Of a stretch of 64,000 nucleotides of DNA, positions 39,076-50,800 are shown in pieces (the stretch's first letter is position 1; each line of letters starts with the position of its first letter). The position numbers and the translations under genes were made by a program. This DNA comes from Anopheles merus (taxonomy: Eukaryota; Arthropoda; Insecta; Diptera; Culicidae), in contig NC_054084.1 in the NCBI RefSeq assembly GCF_017562075.2, positions 19,218,889 to 19,282,888 on the forward strand, written 5' to 3'. The notes below the pieces were generated by a model. That model worked only from the letters and a program-made list of their open reading frames with translations, ran no database searches and was not told the DNA's origin.

Positions 39076-42000
39076 GTGTGTTGGCCGCCAATCTCGCGCC
39101 TGGCAGAGCGAAATAGCTGCCGCGCGGAAGGACACACACACACCCAGCAGGCCAGCGAAGAACATAAAAAAGCACTCCCTCACACATTTGTGTGGGGCCG
39201 GCGCACACAAAGATGTTATCATTTTAACGAGCCCTCTTCGGGGGAGGTTTGATTTTTTTTTTTTGGTTTTTGGTTTTTGTTTTTTGCTCGTCTTTCGGTG
39301 TTTTGTTTTGTCACACAGCCGTTGGTCCGCTGCTCCGTGCAAAGGGCAAACCTCAAAGATGGAGGAAGAGTAGCAGAGTTCAGCAGCCACGGACGACAAA
39401 ATTCATGTTCGCCGTGGTGCTCTTGTGTGCTGCCGATTTGTGTTTTTTCCCACGCTCACGCTTTCCCAGCGGAGTGAAAAGTTCGACCCCGAAGATCCCA
39501 CACCAGAGCAAGCATCTTTCCCCGACTGTTTTTGGTTTGTTGCTTTCTTTCCTCTCGGGATTGTTTCTACATCATCCTTGGGAAGGGGGAGCATTTTTTG
39601 GGGGGAGGGGAGACGTCTGTAATCTCAACTTCAAGCTCCCTTCGAGTTGACTTGACTTGAGCCAGGAAAGCAAATCTGACGATTTTTTCTCAGTTTTATG
39701 CATTTTACCTGATATCCTGAAATCTTTCCCCAGAAGAAGTCGTTCTTCATTTCTGCAGAGATGCTGCCGTCCAAAAAAAAAACTCTTTCTGGAGGACCCT
39801 GCTAAAGGGTGTACAGCAGATTTACTGCCGCCTGCTTGTAAGTGAAACAAGTATTTCGCGAAAATGCACAACTCACGACCACTTGTGCCCATCATCCTCA
39901 CCACCCATCCTCTTCTTAGTGGGGGCGAATGAGACAGAGAGAGTTTCCCGCCTTCGGGGAGCGTGAAGTTTACTTTGATAAAGGTACGGTAGCTCTTCCC
40001 CCCCGTTGTCAAGTTAAAAGGCAATGGCAAGCAGTCGAGATGTAATACTTCCAGACGATAACTCAGCCGCTACTCAAGAAATCACGGAGCAGAACGACGA
40101 CCGAGCGAATGGGAAAAGACGGTCGCCGTAGCGATCCTGCAGGCTCTGCGCGGAAGTGACCCGGCGGTATAATTTTGGGGACTGAATTTACGCTTCCTAG
40201 CGTAGTTACTTGGGGCATTATCATTATTTAACTGTAAAGGATTTGATTAAAAACAATTGAAATAAAGTAATGCACACACAAAGGACAATGACGACAAGCA
40301 TGGCTTTGAGCACAATGTTAATATTTGCTCTTAAAGCTGCTCGTACAGACTCTTCAATTGAATCCACAAACTCTGGAAACTTCTGAGGAGCATGTCACAA
40401 CTGCCCCCGCCGTAAAACCTCTTCAAAACACACAACAATAGAAGCATGGGTTTTATGTTTCCAGACCGCACAGCTAAAACAAGCGTAGGCAGCGCACACG
40501 TTCAAATATCAACGGTCACAGAAGAAAACGGCTTTTCTTCGCCTCGCGGCAACTCTTCGGCTCGAGTTGTTTGCAAAAACATTCACCAGTTTCCCACCGA
40601 TTTATGGAAACGATGAAAGTAAAAAAAAAACAAGCAACAACGGGAATGCTATCATAATCGATCATTGTATCATTACAAGCTACCCACACATGCACACACA
40701 TATGGCAGAGAGAGAAAATATGGTATTTACTTTCCAGCTCGCTGGGCACGCTTTTGTTTGGTCGTTTTGAACCTGAATGTCCTTTCGTGGTCGTAAAGCG
40801 AATTGATTGAAAGGTTCTTTCTAATCTTAGCCCTTTTTTAACATAAAATGTATCCATTAAAACATAATTAAATGACAAATTTCGTAAAATACGGTGTTAA
40901 TGATTTGGTAGAATTCAAAATGAACGATTAAAAACGGTTAAACAAAACTCAAACTGTTTGCAACTGCAGCACGGAAAACGGCTCGTGGGAAAGTTGTTCC
41001 ATCCAGCCTCGTGCTGCGGTGCTCATCTTAAAAAGTGGAGGTGAAAAATGGCAACCAAAGCTGCAACTGCATACTGCAATCGGGTGCCCCAAGCACCAAG
41101 CTACTTTTCGACGGGCAATGTCTTGTCGCACTTTTTCTTCCGCCCATTTGCTGCTAGGTGGTTATCAATTTTTATTTATTTTCATTCCAACCGAACGCTT
41201 GCAGGAGCAGCAAAAAGGACAGGTTTGGGTATCTACCTACCCACAGACACACAATCGAACGCGTCGTATGTGGGCATGACCAGACGGTTCCTGGGTTGGT
41301 GCCCCAGAGCTCGGTGAAAGGAGATTGAGGTTTCGCGATTGTGCTGGACGGCGACGTTGACAAAACCAAACTCGGCGAACGCTTTCGTGCCGTTGTGGGA
41401 ACACATGGAGGAGTGTTGGTTTTATTTATTTCTCTTTTTAAAACGAATAATGCTTCAAGTGAATTATTAGGCATCAAAAAGGACCGGAAATGTTTACATT
41501 TCAACACTGTTTTCATGGTGTAAAGATTGTGAAAACTAATACCTTAGTTTAGCTGAAAGGAATTGCCTGCAGCACACAAAGGTATCGATTCCTTTTCTAC
41601 TGAATTCTCTCAGTTGTGGCTTCCCAAAATTCCAAGTAAATGTGCCCAAAACACAACTTACAATCAGCACTGGAGGTGAGATATAAAGCAGTTGCCGGGG
41701 CGAAATGCTTTTCCCTAAATACTATCCGCTTTGCTAAAGCGTAGAAACAATCATCATCATCATCGTTCCTCGCCACCACGAATGGCGCCCTTTGGCGTTC
41801 CTAAGTTTTCCTTCCCGCTTTTCCCTCGGAAGGAAGGCGATGCCTTTTCGCCGGAAACAGGAAGCTCGATTACTGTTCCATTCCCATCCCCAACGCAAAT
41901 TAAATGGTTGCGCGCGAGATTTGAGCCCAATGCTCCGTGAGGCGAAGATTGCAGTGCCGAACTATTAGCGGAAATGTTTCATCTTCACCCAGAGCAACCG

Positions 42001-43299
42001 TACCCGGTACCGGGTGGCAAAGGAAGAAAAAAGGATCTTATTTCGTTTCAGGTTCACGGAAGGTTGTCGAATCGTGTCGAAGCAGCAGCGGCAGCAACCA
42101 GCAACGAGGAAAATTCTGCTAGAAAACGTCCAGCAAAAGCATCGTCGAGGAAAGCCGTGGCGAGTGCTTCAATGCATAAACGCACCCGTGTTTCGCTTTA
42201 ATCTAGCACTGTTTTTTTTTTCCTGCAATTTTTCTGGCATTACTACACCGTAAGCCTAAATTTATAAAAAAAATAATTGAAAGCTTACTTGGAAGCTTGG
42301 CTGACGCACTTGTGCGTTGATTGTAATAAAGCAAATTGAAACAAACATCGCTTGGAAGGGCTTTTGCCTAAAAAAAAATAAAGTAACATAACGACATAGA
42401 TCTAATAATGACCAATGTTGGTCTCCTTCAATTAATCGCAGAACAGACGACAATTCTAGCAGACAGCAGACAAATGAAAAGGGAAAACCCAGCCAGAAAA
42501 TCACACGAAACCATAATAAGTAAACCGACAGGGTCTTTGTAATTGAATTAAGTCGTACATTTTTAACCAGCAAAACATTGGCACAAAATGCAAAAAGGAA
42601 AGTGAAAGCATACCGCAAAGTTAACCCCTGCTGCGTCCACAGAACGGTCGGGCAGTACAGCTTCAAGAGAAGTAAAAGACATGTCCAAACCAAAAGTGCA
42701 GCCCCAACATGCGTTGAGAAGCTGAGCGACCTGCGACGGACGACCTTTTAATTAAACAGCCGCGTCGTTATTACGCGACCACGCGAACTTGTGTCTAATT
42801 TTGTTGCTAATTTTTGGTACATTCTTTTAGCATTTTGCAGATAGAAAAAAGGGAGAAAAAATGAGAGGAAGCATCAGCCGCATCCTCTGCCTGTCGAGGC
42901 AAAGGAAAACTTTATCCTTGCACCAGCAGCAGCACCAGCAGCAGCAGTAGCAATTTCTAGTCAAAGGTCTAACTTTTCCTTCATGGCGCTTTTCCTTACC
43001 AAGACTCCAGGAGCGTGCGCTCGCTTGCAGTGATATAGCGGCTAGAAAATGGGCTGAAAGATTTTGCCAAAAGGTTAGCCAATTAGAAACCCCCCTCTTG
43101 GCAAACTCACTGAGCCCTGGAACACTGGTGGTCCGATCTGGTGGTTACGATTAATTGATAAATAGCTCTTCAAGTTCGTTGGAAACTTTCCCTTGTCCTT
43201 TTATGGGGCCGACTTCAACGGCGGTTCTTTAGGGGCTAACCTAATTTATAGCAAATCTTCACTAAAGGTACGCGCAAACAGGCGTATGTGCTAAAAGCG
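39076..43299. other. Unassigned non-coding sequence
   Basis: GC-moderate DNA with a CAG/CACCAG tract (42,922-42,948), an ATC run (41,750-41,764) and the 14-base palindrome ACCCGGTACCGGGT (42,002-42,015). The 142- and 133-codon frames near 39.0-39.6 kb cross homopolymers. No gene is supported. Confidence 0.55.
42922..42948. repeat. CAG/CACCAG trinucleotide-rich tract
   Basis: An imperfect run of CAG units interrupted by CAC. No supported reading frame uses it. Confidence 0.88.
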
Positions 43300-43503
43300 T
43301 TTTATAGCAAACATGGCTGGCAACACGGCCAAAGTTACAGGGCGCTGTTTTCATGCCTTTGATGCATTAATAATAAACACATTTACAACAACAAAAAGGA
43401 CCTTAGAAAAGGTTCTTATTCGTAGCAAATTATTTATCAATTCTTCGAAACATGCCTAAAGATTATAATTATTTTATGGCAAACAAATTGGCAACACTGC
43501 CAG
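43300..43503. repeat. Spaced duplicated motif
   Basis: Bases 43300-43331 and 43472-43503 are similar, sharing TTTTAT.GCAAACA, then GGCAACAC.GCCA, at about 26 of 32 positions. The spacing is 172 bp. It lies just downstream, in minus-strand terms, of the strongest candidate recursive splice site. It may be the remains of a tandem duplication or paired protein-binding sites. No function is known. Confidence 0.5.
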
Positions 43504-43632
43504 GACTTAGGATTAAACACAGAAGAGATAATTTAATATTAAAAAAATAATTAAATGTGTTTTTTTATACAAAACACTCACAGAGAAGCTTCTCCTGGCC
43601 AATCCAAAAATTATTTGGGAGTCTCGTATTGA

Positions 43633-43675
43633 ACTTACCTAAAAAGAAAAAAAAGAAAAAATGATTAGCTATTAG
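43633..43675 (-). other. Candidate recursive splice site (ratchet point) 1
   Basis: On the minus strand two CTAAT branch-point motifs (complements of 43671-43675 and 43664-43668) lie about 33 and 26 bases before the junction. An almost pure T/C tract of roughly 25 bases then ends in TTTTTAG, joined directly to GTAAGT (complement of 43633-43638). The cut falls between 43639 and 43638. A perfect acceptor fused to a consensus donor is the hallmark of zero-length recursive exons described in long Drosophila introns. No open frame continues usefully past it (TAG precedes; GTAAGTTCAATAC follows), which argues against an ordinary exon. It implies a minus-strand transcript with a very long intron here. 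Confidence 0.72.
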
Positions 43676-46600
43676 TGTTAACCTTCAAAAAAGAATTAAA
43701 AAAAGTCTTCGTCTAAACCCCACAGCGCGCACAGACATTAATAACATTTCCCAGTCGAGCACATTACATCATGCTCGGGAGGGGTTGTCCCGCCAGACGG
43801 GGCACGCCTCTAACCGGGCATGCAAATATCGCTGGCATGCCCTCAACGCTACACTTCCGTAGAACCGATTTCATGCCGATCACAGGCACACACTCACACA
43901 CTTCCGTTCTCATCGTCAGCAATGTTGCGTTCGCAGGTCTTCGCCTTTCCCGATCCTTTCCTTTCCATCCCAAAAAAAAAAAACGCATTGACATTCACTA
44001 TCAACCAACTTCCTCCCCTTCCGCTCGACCGGTTAAAATCTAACCTCATCAGCCGAGAACACTACATCCGGTTACGTCGTCGAAAGGCGCCGCCCGATCT
44101 TCATCCGCAGCAGGCCGGAAGTACGAAAATGGTCGTCTGGAGTGAAACAAAAGGCGCCACGGACGCAGCAGCACAATACTGTCCCATCCTCTCCCGGCAG
44201 GCCACTTATGCATGCTCGGTTCGCGCCTTTCGATCGATCTGGACAACGCAAAGAGCGAGCGAAGTGTGGTGAAGTCGTCGGTGTGGAGTAACACGGAAGG
44301 GGAAGAATATATTTGTTTAGTTTTTTTTCTTCTTCTTCTTGTCGTTAGTACGGCGCGCTGTGCCACCACTGTACATTTGCGTGACGTTGATTTTGGTTTC
44401 GTTTTTGAGTGCTTATTTTGGGGCGGCTGGCAAGTACGCCCGCAACTGACCGCGCCGTTGCCTCCGCCTCGGAGGGCCGACGTCAGTAATTTGGTAGCCG
44501 TTTCGGTATGGCCTCGCGGTCGCCTTTTCTGGTGACTCTCTGGTGGGGAAACGGGGAGGCGTACAACAACAGCGAGCAGACGGTTGGTGTCGTGTCGCCC
44601 CAAAAAAAAACCTTTGGAGGAAGCCACCATACACATACACACACATCCAAAACCCAATTAATATTCACCAACCAATTCTTATGCAAATCTTGGGGTCGGT
44701 TTTTGGCGTGCCCCGGGGCTTGGCGCTTTGGCGCCCAATCACCATTTTGCATAGAGCGCGCGCGCGCTCACGCACAAGGAAGCGCAAGCAAATCGGGCTG
44801 ACGAAGAAGAAGAAGAAGTGTTTCTCCATTTACGAAGAAAGCGTACATGTAGACAAACACACACGTGCGCGTTCGAGGGACAGAATCAAAACTCTACCAC
44901 CCCTGGAAAGGAAAAACAAAAACCGAAACATTGAAGTGGGAATGATTTTTTTTTGCTCTGGCCCGTAAGTTCCACGGCCACTTCCAAGGGAGATCTCCCG
45001 GGGGGCCACAGGCGACGAAAGCTCACGCACCCTGGGACCTCCTCCTCTTCCTCCTCGTTAATGCTATTCCAGTTTCAAATTTAGTACGTTTACTTGCATA
45101 TGACGCAATTGCGGCCACTTGTTCACAGTGTGCGCCACACCAATCGCAACTGCTTCTCGTCGAAAACCATGACCATGAATGTATTTTCGACGCCCAAATA
45201 ACAACGTTTTGTGTTTTGGAACACAAACAACACACACACACACACACACACGAACACGCAGGAAACGTGCAAAACATCGGATGATTAGGAACGTGTTTGA
45301 GGCATATTAATAAACTCCCAAGGATTTCCCAGGAATCCTGCCACTAAACGCGCTTTCATGATGATCTGGGAGGAAGGAAAAACAAAACACCGAAATTTTC
45401 TCCATATTTGGACCACGAGGTCTGTGGGGGGGGGGGGGACTTCTTTCCACCATTCCGAAACTCAAGCCCAACGACGACTGTTGATCGAAATAAGTACAGT
45501 TTCCACGAACTGTTGCGGCGCAAAAGGTTCCTGGATTCCCGGTAAGCGCTCGGCTAATCTTCAAAGCCACCACACGCCCTCCAAAAAAAAACGGGAGGAA
45601 AGCATAATCAATGGAGGACTTTTGCGCTCAAACCGAACGAATCGTGCATGCAACATTTCGATCAATGAAGGTACAAAACACTTTTCTAGGTGGGCCACAC
45701 ACAGCGATGGAGTGATGATTTGTGGAAATCCTTCGATAGCTTGGAAGCACGAAAAGGATGGGATGAAGGTATTTTAGTACCTCGAATGAGCGATAATTAA
45801 TTATGAGCATGTGGTAGTAGTGTATGTTAGTGATAAAAATAAAGGTCTTGTCACGTTTGGTAGGATTGAGGCAGCCTTATTTGGATTGTTGAGATGTGAT
45901 GTTATAATAAGAAACCAATTAATTTTATTTTATTTAGGTAACGTAAGAAGCCCATTATGAGTAATGAAAGAAACATTACATTAAATTAACAAATCATTTT
46001 TATGAAATAAACAAGTGTTAAGATTGGAACTGAAACTTGTTTTCATCGATTGCACAGTGGCCTGAAAACTGCAATCATCTTGAAGTTCACTGTACTGCAG
46101 TCAATAAAAAGACAAAACATCAACTAGAAATACTTATTTTTGTGTTTAGACTCAATGTCAATTTAAAAAAAAAATCAATTAAATCCCATATTTAATAATT
46201 TCGTACTCACGACCACCCGCGAAGGCAGCAGGATACAATTTTTCAAACTAACATTGCTCCCGCTTGCGTCTGTAACCAGCTGATCTCGGCTTTGACTTGC
46301 CCGCATATTAACATTTACTCTCCACTCTTCCAATGTGTGTTGGTGAGCGAACTTGATCCATCATTCACCAGTGAGCATATGCAAATCGAGCACAAGACAC
46401 ACACACAGACACACACCCGGGAGAGACTTAAAATGGAGAAAAATAATCATAATCACACACAGCGATTGCAACGGGGTGGAGGAGTGAAGCTGGTCGACGC
46501 ATAAATCAGCATCCTAAATTAGATCAATCGATTGCGATTGCCTCAGCGCACCCAGCCCGAGCCGATACGCTACTGCGCGGCGGCCCGGGCTGCTAGGCGA

Positions 46601-47143
46601 ATGTTTTCGGGTATCGATCAGTGACAAATCAGCTGGGCACTATCCACCAGCAGGACGGCGCATATGCTCACGATCGATCCGATCAAGAATTCGTTCCACC
46701 AGATCAAGATACTGGTGTTAAAAAATGCCCGAATTTGTTGAAGGTGGTAGAGCAGTGCTGCCAACTCGCTGCAACCGCTCTGAAACGACCCCCACACACC
46801 CAGCTGCTATGAAATCTAGCGGACCCACACGGAGACTAACACACCGGCTATTACACTATCGGCACGGAACGGAAAGGGAACGTCGTTTCGACCAGCGACG
46901 TTTGTGACCTTGAATTCTAATCAGATATGGGCCGCGGCGAATATCTGAAGGGGGGAAAGGGGAATAGCAGGGAGGAAAGAAATCGTGTACGATTGTAAGC
47001 GATACGATCGTTTGACGATACCTGGTTCTTGGGTGTTGTGATCGTTGTCTATTTTCGTTTTCTGCTTCAGGAGATTCCATACGTGTTTGGTCAAGTAGCA
47101 ATCAGAACAAGAGAATAGGAAATCCACATAAAGGAAGAAAGAC
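43676..47143. other. Unassigned non-coding sequence
   Basis: GC-moderate to 45,760, then AT-rich to 46,230. It contains a G13 run (45,426-45,438), CA at 45,231-45,251 and CG alternation near 44,757-44,768. TAG/GTAACG at 45,937/45,938 on the plus strand follows an AT-rich tract and has a poor donor. The 202-codon minus-strand frame at 44,049-44,657 is unlike any family I know. Confidence 0.55.
45426..45438. repeat. G13 homopolymer
   Basis: Thirteen consecutive G bases. Confidence 0.95.
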
Positions 47144-47225
47144 AATTCAATATCACACAATTGAAGAATTCAATATCACACAATTGAAGAATTCAATATC
47201 ACAATTGAAGCATTCAATATCACAA
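47144..47225. repeat. 23-bp tandem repeat, about 3.6 copies
   Basis: Two identical 23-bp units (47144-47166, 47167-47189) are followed by a 21-bp unit lacking one CA and a partial unit to 47225. The core is AATTCAATATCACA followed by CAATTGAAG. Each full unit carries the palindrome CAATTG, so the array presents regularly spaced short inverted repeats in AT-rich DNA. It is a small minisatellite with no coding frame. Confidence 0.93.
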
Positions 47226-47680
47226 CTACATCATACAATTTCACAATTTAATCAGTTGTTGTCACAAATTTCCAGATTATCCACTGTAGTGCTGAAAACA
47301 AATACAACAGCTTGCAGACCAGTTGATGAAGCCTTATAACTGGATTTGGGATTTCAACAGATCTGTGACTTCAACTGAAAAAATCCTTATTTCATTGTGT
47401 TTACAATATCACTTCTAAGTGACTCAATTAAACGTACAATTATTCCTTTGTTTCAACAACCAACCACATCTCACCGTTAAAGTTTTGCCTAATTGAAACG
47501 CTCTGCACCTTGAGCCCTAAAAAACAAACTCACACCGACCGACACGTGACTGCAAACGAGCAGCAAATCCACCCAAAGACAAACTGCAGCACCATCAACT
47601 GCACGGTGGCCTCTGCCATAATGCCATCCCTAATAATCCTCTTGCCTCAACCTTTGCTAAGCTCTTGTGATCTAACCTCA
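47226..47680. other. Unassigned sequence
   Basis: AT-rich to about 47,460, then GC-moderate. No gene or repeat was recognised before the acceptor-like site that follows. Confidence 0.6.
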
Positions 47681-47681
47681 A

Positions 47682-47862
47682 TTAACTAATCCATGTCTTT
47701 TTGTCTCGTATTCTTCAGTCGGCGTGCGCTTCGGCGGTACACAACACGCTGCACATCATAAAGCGCGACGGAGAAGTTTATCACGCTCCCGCACCACCAC
47801 TGTGCGGTTGGGGTTCCAAAATCTCCACTCGTCTGCAGCCTCGTGTGAATAGAGCGAATTGA
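47682..47862 (+). other. Candidate 3' splice site with short open frame
   Basis: On the plus strand AACTAAT (near 47,682-47,690) is followed by a T/C-rich tract and TTCTTCAG, with the acceptor AG at 47717-47718. The phase-0 frame from 47719 reads SACASAVHNTLHIIKRDGEV and runs 47 codons to a TGA ending at 47862. A second frame is also open for about 44 codons. The acceptor, with its consensus branch point, is good. No donor or polyadenylation signal was recognised, and the encoded peptide matches nothing I know. It could be a terminal or alternative exon of a plus-strand gene, or a chance site. Confidence 0.25.
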
Positions 47863-50800
47863 CATCCTTCAAATTCACCTCCAGGGTGTGTTGCTACTGT
47901 CATAAGCGGTTTTTTTTGTCTGGTCTGGATCGGCTTTCTCTTTGGCCGGCTAAACCGAAACACGACGCGCGTCGTCCTTCTTTTGTTTATCGACAGCGAA
48001 CCTACTAATTTCTCCCGCAAACTGAACTGAACGCTTTCGCTGGCTTTCCAAAAGTGAAAAAGGACAACCAGCACAAGGCGAACAGTAGCAGCGTAAGGCA
48101 ACAACACAAAAAATACGCAACACAACTTTCCGCTGGATACGACGGGAAAGCATTTACGGGAAAGTTTTTCCTTTATCCTCGGTATGTCGGCAGCCTCTAC
48201 ACCACACCATGGTAATACCACCACCAGCACACATCATGCATTGTGTCTTCTAATGCAGCCGAGAGGGGAGCGTGATCGAGTAAAATCGAAAGAGGGAGAG
48301 CAGAAAAAAGTTGCTTCAACCGTGCACTAAATTGAAGCACGTCTCACAGCCACAGCAGCGCCCGTAATCGAATCCGCCTCAGGTTTTGTGAAGGAAGGTA
48401 GGGACGAATAACTCACACACAGAAGGACTCTCGTTCCAGACGCCCGAAGGCGCGACCGCACATAGTTCATCGTTTGTACGGCGGCACTGGTGGCTGGAAG
48501 TCATCTTGCGTGGAATCATAATTTTGCTCTTCCCGGCCATCCGCCGTCTGTGCCCTTGCCGAGTTAGTGGCGCATGCAAAATCAGCAAGTGCATCAAGCA
48601 GCTACTGATTATCGTCTCTGCGTCTGGGCTGGGGAGGGCGATGCGAGCTAAACGACGACCCGAGGACACCTTTTCGGGGTCCGTCTCGGGAGAACCGTGA
48701 TCGGCGCGCACGGCACACGGTTTCTGTGTAGATTGGATTTCGCTAATGAAATTGAACACTTTATATTCGTGGTTTTATGCGCATCGCCTTGCACAGCACA
48801 ACGAGAAAGCAAGCAGCCCCTCCCCCAGAGAGGAGACGCAAAAAGGATACACCAATGAAACATGCTGCATGCCGTATCGCCGTAGCGAACGAAACACACA
48901 CCACCGTCGTGGCGTTCGTTTTTCAGGACGATGGGGCGCGTAGTGTGTGCAGTAAAATGCATAGAGCACGCACACTGGAGTTTCTCTGGAGAGATACAGA
49001 GGGAGCGGGCGAAAACAAGGCAAGTTTCGTCTTTCCCCCGAGCAAACTTAATACGCAAGCACAATTGCACGCGCTCGGCGGCGAAGATTTAGTGCGGCGT
49101 AAAGGCAAAGGATATTTCATCTGCAAAACGCGATACGCGTTAGAGGTTCTGCATCTTGAGCGCATCTCACGCCAGCGGCAATAAATCAATGCTTGGGGGG
49201 AGTGCGCGGGCGGTACCTTTGGCATGGCTGTGCGTGTTTATGGAAGAAAAATCTCATATCGCATTATATTGGAGCAGTAAGATTATGTTCCACGCAAGCA
49301 GCTTACAAACACCCTTTATGAGGGGCGTTTAAGGATGGAAAAACAAGTAATAGCAGGATAGTTTAGGTTTCTCTGCAGATCGGATTAAGCGGTGTGGAGG
49401 AGTTGAGGACTTGACGCATGCAGTCACCTTTTTATTCATCAGTTTCATGTCAGTTCTTGAAACAATTTCAACATTATTTCGTTTGCAATTCTACAGTTAA
49501 ATTCAACATAGCAATACAATTCCACTGACAGTTCCAACGTAATGGTAAGCATGGAGAATAATACAGACCTTAGGAGCTTAATAATTTACCTACGCTACAT
49601 TAACTTCATAGGGCATTTTAGTATTAACTCTAATGCATTGGTACAACTAACACTTATTTAATCATCAATATAGTTTTTGTTCCAAACTTTGCTCAAAACT
49701 TGCTCAAAAAAGAGATAAAATCACAAAAATATTTAATAATTGGACTTGGAATCAACATTGGGAAAAATATAGATCAACATTTGTATAACAACGTGGCGTA
49801 TTGAATGTTCTAAGTTTCTTTAAGTTCGGATATCTCAGATAATATAGGGATTTGAAGCCTCGCTCGATTATATTACGCTTTGTTGCCGTTTTTATTGTGG
49901 CTATGAGTGGTCTCGTATATGTCCAATTTAATTACTTATGGCACCTAATTATTACCATTAATTTATAAATCGAAATCTTGAGTCTATCAACAAATAAGAA
50001 ACAAATGTTCAAAAAAACCTTAAAAAAATGAACAATCTTAAGCCAAATTTTAAATTTGAATGGTCGTCATGCCCCATCTTTCTATTTACCGTTCTCTGCC
50101 ACATTATTGATACAAAACCCACGTTGAGAGCGGGGTAACTTGAGCCAAAACATTTGATCTCGTCAAGCACGAGTGACACGCGCGCGCGCGCGCCCGTACC
50201 CCCAAAAGCTACAAATGAAATTCCAAGAAAAACAAAATATTTGCATCACATCCCACGGTTTGTTTTAGGTTTTTTTTTGTATTTTTGTTTCGTCCTCCCA
50301 ACAGCTCGACAAATATCTAGAATGAACGCACCAGCACATATGTCCATACCCGTGCCCTCGCTCTGCCAACTGTCTTCACAGATTACAGATACACAACTTC
50401 GTACACTCTCTGCCCCCCAATGCGAGTGTTTCTAATCTATCTCTTTGGCCTCTCTCTCTCTATCGCTCTCTCCCCATTATTTAACGCAGCGAAAGTGATA
50501 GACACGTGCCCCTTAGGTGGTAATGAGGGGGGGAGGGAACGTTGAGCTGACCGAAACTAACACCGTCTATTTTCACAATGGGGCGCCCCCCGTGATATTT
50601 TTATACCGCAACCGGGTTGTGATCGAGCGTAGGTGACCCATCACACTAGCTGGACGTAGTAGTATTGTTGCAGGGGGAGCTGTCCTGCACAAAGCTTACA
50701 GCTGGAGAGCCCATTAATCGCATGTTTCGCTGAGGAGGAGGAGGAGGAGCGTTGAAAAATGCAGCAAGAACGCAGCGGAATCGATGTCTGCTTGAGGCTC

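Noticed and set aside
45920..45945. Plus-strand TAG/GTAACG junction
   Set aside because: The donor departs from consensus and the tract is AT-rich rather than pyrimidine-rich.
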